A program made the translations under genes and the position numbers. A stretch of DNA of 9,911 bases from Methylobacteriaceae bacterium (lineage in GTDB: Bacteria > Pseudomonadota > Alphaproteobacteria > Rhizobiales > Beijerinckiaceae), in contig JAFAPJ010000237.1 in the NCBI GenBank assembly GCA_019247255.1, forward strand, positions 1-9,911. The letters are read 5' to 3'. The first letter of the stretch is position 1, and every line of letters begins with the position of its first letter. The notes beneath the pieces were generated by a model. That model was not told where the DNA came from. It searched no databases and saw nothing but the letters and a program-made list of their open reading frames with translations. Shown in pieces: positions 7,494 through 9,911 of this stretch.

Positions 7494-8506
7494 TCCGCTA
7501 CCTTCTGCGCCGCTTCGTCACGATGCTCGTGACGCTGCTCATCATCTCGGCGCTCGTCTTTCTCATCATCAAGCTGCCGCCGGGCGACTTCCTGACGAAC
7601 CAGATCGCCGAGCTGCGCTCGCAGGGCGAGGCGGCCTCCGTCGCCAAGGCCGAGTTCCTCATCAAGCAATACGGGCTCGATCGGCCGGTCTGGGAGCAGT
7701 ACCTCGTCTGGATCGGGCTCTGGCCCGGGCCGAGCGGCTTCTCCGGCATCCTCCAGGGCGATTGGGGCTGGTCGTTCGAGTTCGACCGCCCCGTCTCCGA
7801 GGTCGTGGGCGACGCGCTCTGGCTGACGATCCTCATCAACCTCGTGGTCGTGGTGTTCGTCCACGTGGTCGCGATCCCGATCGCGATCTATTCCGCCACG
7901 CGGCAATATTCGGTCGGCGACTATATCGCGACGTTCATCGGCTATATCGGGCTCGCGACGCCGAGCTTCCTGCTCGCCTTGATCCTGCTCTACTATACGA
8001 ACCGGTGGTTCGGCATCTCGATCGGCGGCCTCTACGATTCGCGCTTCGCCGGCCAGCCCTGGAGCTGGGAGAAGGTCCAGTCGCTCCTCGGCCACCTCAT
8101 CGTACCGACCCTCGTGATTGGGCTCGGCGGCACGGCCGCCATGATCCGGCGCATGCGCGCGAACCTGCTCGACGAGCTCGGCAAGCAGTACTTCGTGACG
8201 GCGCGGGCCAAGGGTATGCCGCCGCCCCGCGCGCTGCTGAAATACCCGTTCCGGATGTCGCTGAACCCGTTCATGGCCGATATCGGCAACCTCCTGCCGC
8301 ATCTCATCTCGGGCTCGGTCCTGGTCTCGCTGGTGCTCAGCCTCCCGACGGTCGGTCCGCTCCTGCTGCAGGCCCTGAAGAGTCAGGACCAGTTCCTGGC
8401 CGGCTTCATCCTGATGTTCGTCGCCATGCTGACGGTCATCGGCATGCTCATCTCAGACCTGCTCCTCGCATGGCTCGACCCGCGCATCCGGCTGTCCGGC
8501 CGATGA
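7490..8506 (+). CDS. OppB/DppB/YejB-type ABC transporter permease
   Basis: A 338-residue inner-membrane permease, one half of the translocation channel. The MIRYLLRR start followed at once by a first helix (about 9-29) ending in KLPPGD is the classic OppB/YejB N terminus. A periplasmic segment with WGWSFEFDRPV follows, then five more predicted helices near 109-133, 145-169, 201-220, 270-292 and 302-330. The cytoplasmic EAA-type coupling loop reads DELGKQYFVTARAKGM (228-243), with the invariant Ala-Lys-Gly that contacts the ATPase domains. The chain closes with LLLAWLDPRIR, the usual family ending. Start is ATG 7490, overlapping the binding-protein stop by four bases; the only ATG-type overlap in the series. 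No strong Shine-Dalgarno precedes it, so translation is probably coupled. It should pair with the permease encoded next and with the fused ATPase. Confidence 0.95.
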   Translation: MIRYLLRRFVTMLVTLLIISALVFLIIKLPPGDFLTNQIAELRSQGEAASVAKAEFLIKQYGLDRPVWEQYLVWIGLWPGPSGFSGILQGDWGWSFEFDRPVSEVVGDALWLTILINLVVVVFVHVVAIPIAIYSATRQYSVGDYIATFIGYIGLATPSFLLALILLYYTNRWFGISIGGLYDSRFAGQPWSWEKVQSLLGHLIVPTLVIGLGGTAAMIRRMRANLLDELGKQYFVTARAKGMPPPRALLKYPFRMSLNPFMADIGNLLPHLISGSVLVSLVLSLPTVGPLLLQALKSQDQFLAGFILMFVAMLTVIGMLISDLLLAWLDPRIRLSGR

Positions 8507-8527
8507 GGGGGACGGCGCGAGGCGATC

Positions 8528-8533
8528 AGGGAG
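8528..8533 (+). promoter_or_regulatory. Ribosome binding site for the second permease gene
   Basis: AGGGAG, seven bases before GTG 8541, in the 34-base gap between the two permease genes. This is the only junction in the cluster without a 4-base overlap, and it carries the strongest Shine-Dalgarno match, consistent with independent initiation on the same transcript. It supports GTG 8541 as start. Confidence 0.75.
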
Positions 8534-8540
8534 CCGAGGC

Positions 8541-9707
8541 GTGAACGCGGAGACGGCGCTCCGGCCGAGCCACTACGTCGACACGCGTCCCTTCGATCCG
8601 GGGGCGAGCGAGCCGCTCGGCGCGGCGTCGGAAGATTTCTATCGCGCCTCGTCGTGGCGGCTCACCTGGTGGAAGTTCCGGCGCCACAAGGTTGCGGTGG
8701 CGGCGGCCTTCGTGCTGCTGTTCTTCTACGCGCTCGTGCCGATCGTCGAGCTGATCGCGCCCTACGCCCAGGCCAAGCGCAACGGCGATTTCCTCTACGC
8801 GCCCCCGCAGGGCGTCCACCTCGTTCACGAGGGGCGCTTCGTCGGCCCCTTCGTGTACCCGTACCGGCACAGCTTCAACCTTGAGACCTTCCGGCGCGAC
8901 TACATCCAGGACCGGACGAACCCGCAGCCGATCCGCTTCTTCTGTCGCGGCGACGCCTACGATCTCTGGGGTCTCGTCCGTGCCGACGTCCATCTTTTCT
9001 GCCCGCCGAACGGCGGGACGATGTTCCTCCTCGGCACCGACCGGCTCGGGCGCGATCTCCTGTCCCGCATCATTTACGGGGCCCGCATCTCGCTCACGAT
9101 CGGGCTCGTCGGGATCGCGGTCTCGTTCGCGCTCGGCCTCTTCTTCGGCGGCATCGCGGGCTATTTCGGCGGCGTGGTGGACGGGGCGGTGCAGCCGCTC
9201 ATCGAGGTGATCCGCTCGCTGCCGGAACTGCCCCTGTGGCTCGCGCTCTCGGCCGCCCTGCCGGTGACGTGGTCGCCATTGCTGGTCTATTTCGGCATCA
9301 CGCTGATCCTGGCGCTGCTCGACTGGCCAAGCCTGGGCCGCGCCGTGCGCTCCAAGCTCCTGTCGCTGCGCGAGGAGGACTACGCCATGGCGGCCCAGAT
9401 GATGGGCGCCAAGCCCGGCCGGATCATCGGCCGCCATCTGCTGCCCGGCTTCATGAGCCACCTGATCGCCTCGGCGACGCTGTCGATCCCGTCGATGATC
9501 CTGGCCGAGACCGCGCTCTCCTTCCTGGGCCTCGGCCTGCGCCCGCCCATCACCTCATGGGGCGTGCTCTTGAACGAGGCAACCGACATCAACGTGGTGG
9601 CGGTCAACTGGTGGCTGATGTTCCCCGTCGTGCCGGTGATCCTGGTCATCCTGGCCTATCAGTTCCTGGGCGATGGAATGCGCGATGCTGCAGACCCTTA
9701 TGCCTGA
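8541..9707 (+). CDS. OppC/DppC/YejE-type ABC transporter permease with long periplasmic segment
   Basis: A 388-residue inner-membrane permease, the partner of the OppB-type subunit. A cytoplasmic N-terminal region of about 50 residues contains WWKFRRHKVA just before helix 1 (about 51-73), as in OppC proteins. Between helix 1 and the GTDRLGRDLLSR motif (165-176) lies a periplasmic stretch of some 90 residues, clearly longer than in ordinary DppC/OppC, with two cysteines (135 and 154) that could form a disulfide. The core permease domain follows: TIGLVGIAVSFALGLFFGG, then the coupling loop EEDYAMAAQMMGAKPGRI (278-295, EAA-like with the conserved Gly), then ETALSFLGLGLRPP and the terminal FLGDGMRDAADPYA, all family hallmarks. 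This long-loop form goes with the long family-5 binding proteins, matching the gene upstream. The last seven codons form the left arm of a hairpin whose loop is the stop codon. GTG 8541 is chosen for its Shine-Dalgarno sequence. Confidence 0.95.
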   Translation: MNAETALRPSHYVDTRPFDPGASEPLGAASEDFYRASSWRLTWWKFRRHKVAVAAAFVLLFFYALVPIVELIAPYAQAKRNGDFLYAPPQGVHLVHEGRFVGPFVYPYRHSFNLETFRRDYIQDRTNPQPIRFFCRGDAYDLWGLVRADVHLFCPPNGGTMFLLGTDRLGRDLLSRIIYGARISLTIGLVGIAVSFALGLFFGGIAGYFGGVVDGAVQPLIEVIRSLPELPLWLALSAALPVTWSPLLVYFGITLILALLDWPSLGRAVRSKLLSLREEDYAMAAQMMGAKPGRIIGRHLLPGFMSHLIASATLSIPSMILAETALSFLGLGLRPPITSWGVLLNEATDINVVAVNWWLMFPVVPVILVILAYQFLGDGMRDAADPYA

Positions 9708-9728
9708 GGCATAAGGGTCGAAGCATCG
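9683..9728 (+). terminator. Strong hairpin at the operon end, with the stop codon as loop (putative terminator)
   Basis: An outer 7-bp stem (CGATGCT 9683-9689 with AGCATCG 9722-9728), an internal loop of 3 and 2 bases, and an inner perfect 12-bp stem (GACCCTTATGCC 9693-9704 with GGCATAAGGGTC 9708-9719) enclose a 3-base loop that is exactly the TGA stop (9705-9707). Nineteen base pairs in 46 nt make it the most stable local structure I find. No U-run follows, so it is not a classical intrinsic terminator; it may still halt RNA polymerase, act with Rho, or protect the mRNA 3' end. Confidence 0.6.
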
Positions 9729-9911
9729 GGCGAGCAGCTGCACTAAGCGCCCGCTTCCGCTCCGCATGAGGGAGAGCGCGCCCGCCTAACCCGTTGAAGC
9801 CTTTGATCGACAAGGCATTTCGGCCGTTCGGCCGCGGATACTAGAAATCACGGTTTCGCCCCAATTGGGCCTACCGACGGCCATCCGGGCTTTCCATCTT
9901 TGCCCTGTATC
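9708..9911. other. Intergenic region without a supportable gene
   Basis: From the last stop to the window end no frame gives more than a very short peptide with a usable start, and I see no tRNA-like fold. The part from about 9790 is noticeably poorer in G+C than the genes, as expected for a regulatory or spacer region. It holds small dyads: GCAGCTGC at 9734-9741, GCCTT/AAGGC at 9799-9803 and 9812-9816, CGGCCG-TT-CGGCCG at 9821-9834, and the 10-bp palindrome CCCAATTGGG at 9860-9869. TTGAAG at 9794 resembles a -35 box, but no acceptable -10 sits 16-18 bases downstream, so no promoter is called. Confidence 0.6.
9860..9869. repeat. 10-bp perfect palindrome, possible operator
   Basis: CCCAATTGGG is a perfect inverted repeat in the AT-richer part of the intergenic region. 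It could be a dimeric regulator's site for a gene beyond the window edge, but a single 10-bp palindrome can also occur by chance, and no promoter is recognisable next to it. Confidence 0.25.

Noticed and set aside
7415..9461. Two further long minus-strand frames (7415-8302 and 8526-9461) opposite the permeases.
   Set aside because: They are charged, low-complexity translations of antisense GC-rich sequence without motifs, while the opposite strand encodes textbook permeases.
3679..9707. Naming the transporter genes yejF, yejA, yejB and yejE, or dpp/opp.
   Set aside because: The architecture resembles YejABEF, but the longer binding protein, the long-loop permease and the gene order (ATPase first) suggest a different subgroup, and the substrate is unknown. 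Symbols would overstate the evidence.
9747..9785. Two copies of GCGCCCGC (9747-9754 and 9778-9785) and a 5-bp CGCTC/GAGCG dyad between them, considered as an attachment site or a second terminator.
   Set aside because: An 8-bp repeat of G/C is likely by chance here, the stem is only 5 bp, and no integrase or mobile-element sequence is nearby.
9708..9911. tRNA, small RNA or CRISPR content in the terminal intergenic region.
   Set aside because: No cloverleaf arms, no CCA-type end and no regularly spaced repeats are visible.

Overview
The window is GC-rich throughout, with strong G/C bias at third codon positions, and every gene reads left to right. The composition, the frequent GTG starts and the protein families point to an alphaproteobacterium, most likely of the Hyphomicrobiales (Methylobacteriaceae-like). 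This is an inference from style and family resemblance; no rRNA or other marker gene is present.

Layout. Positions 1-3682 hold a glycan module: the C-terminal part of a GT4 glycosyltransferase (its start lies upstream of the window), a complete second GT4 glycosyltransferase, a MurG-like predicted glycosyltransferase of the COG4671 type, and a small divergent polysaccharide deacetylase with no signal peptide. Positions 3679-9707 hold a complete ABC importer of the oligopeptide/nickel (Dpp/Opp/Yej) class: one polypeptide with two fused ATPase domains, a secreted family-5 solute-binding protein, an OppB-type permease and an OppC-type permease with an enlarged periplasmic segment. The last 204 bases carry no gene that I can support. 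They begin with a strong 46-nt hairpin that overlaps the final permease codons and has the stop codon as its loop, followed by a few small palindromes.

Arrangement. Six consecutive gene junctions are 4-base overlaps (GTGA five times, ATGA once). Only the last junction has a gap, 34 bases, with a clear Shine-Dalgarno sequence. The eight genes therefore look like one tightly coupled transcription unit that started upstream and ends at the hairpin. No promoter is visible inside it.

How the genes may work together. The first four could assemble and deacetylate a glycan or glycoconjugate in the cytoplasm, and the last four import an oligomeric solute across the inner membrane. Importers with family-5 binding proteins usually carry peptides, but some carry oligosaccharides (AgpA of Sinorhizobium meliloti takes up alpha-galactosides) or peptidoglycan fragments (YejABEF of Agrobacterium). 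The fixed link between glycan-making and import genes is the most interesting feature of the window. A salvage or glycan-import role is a hypothesis that the sequence alone does not prove.
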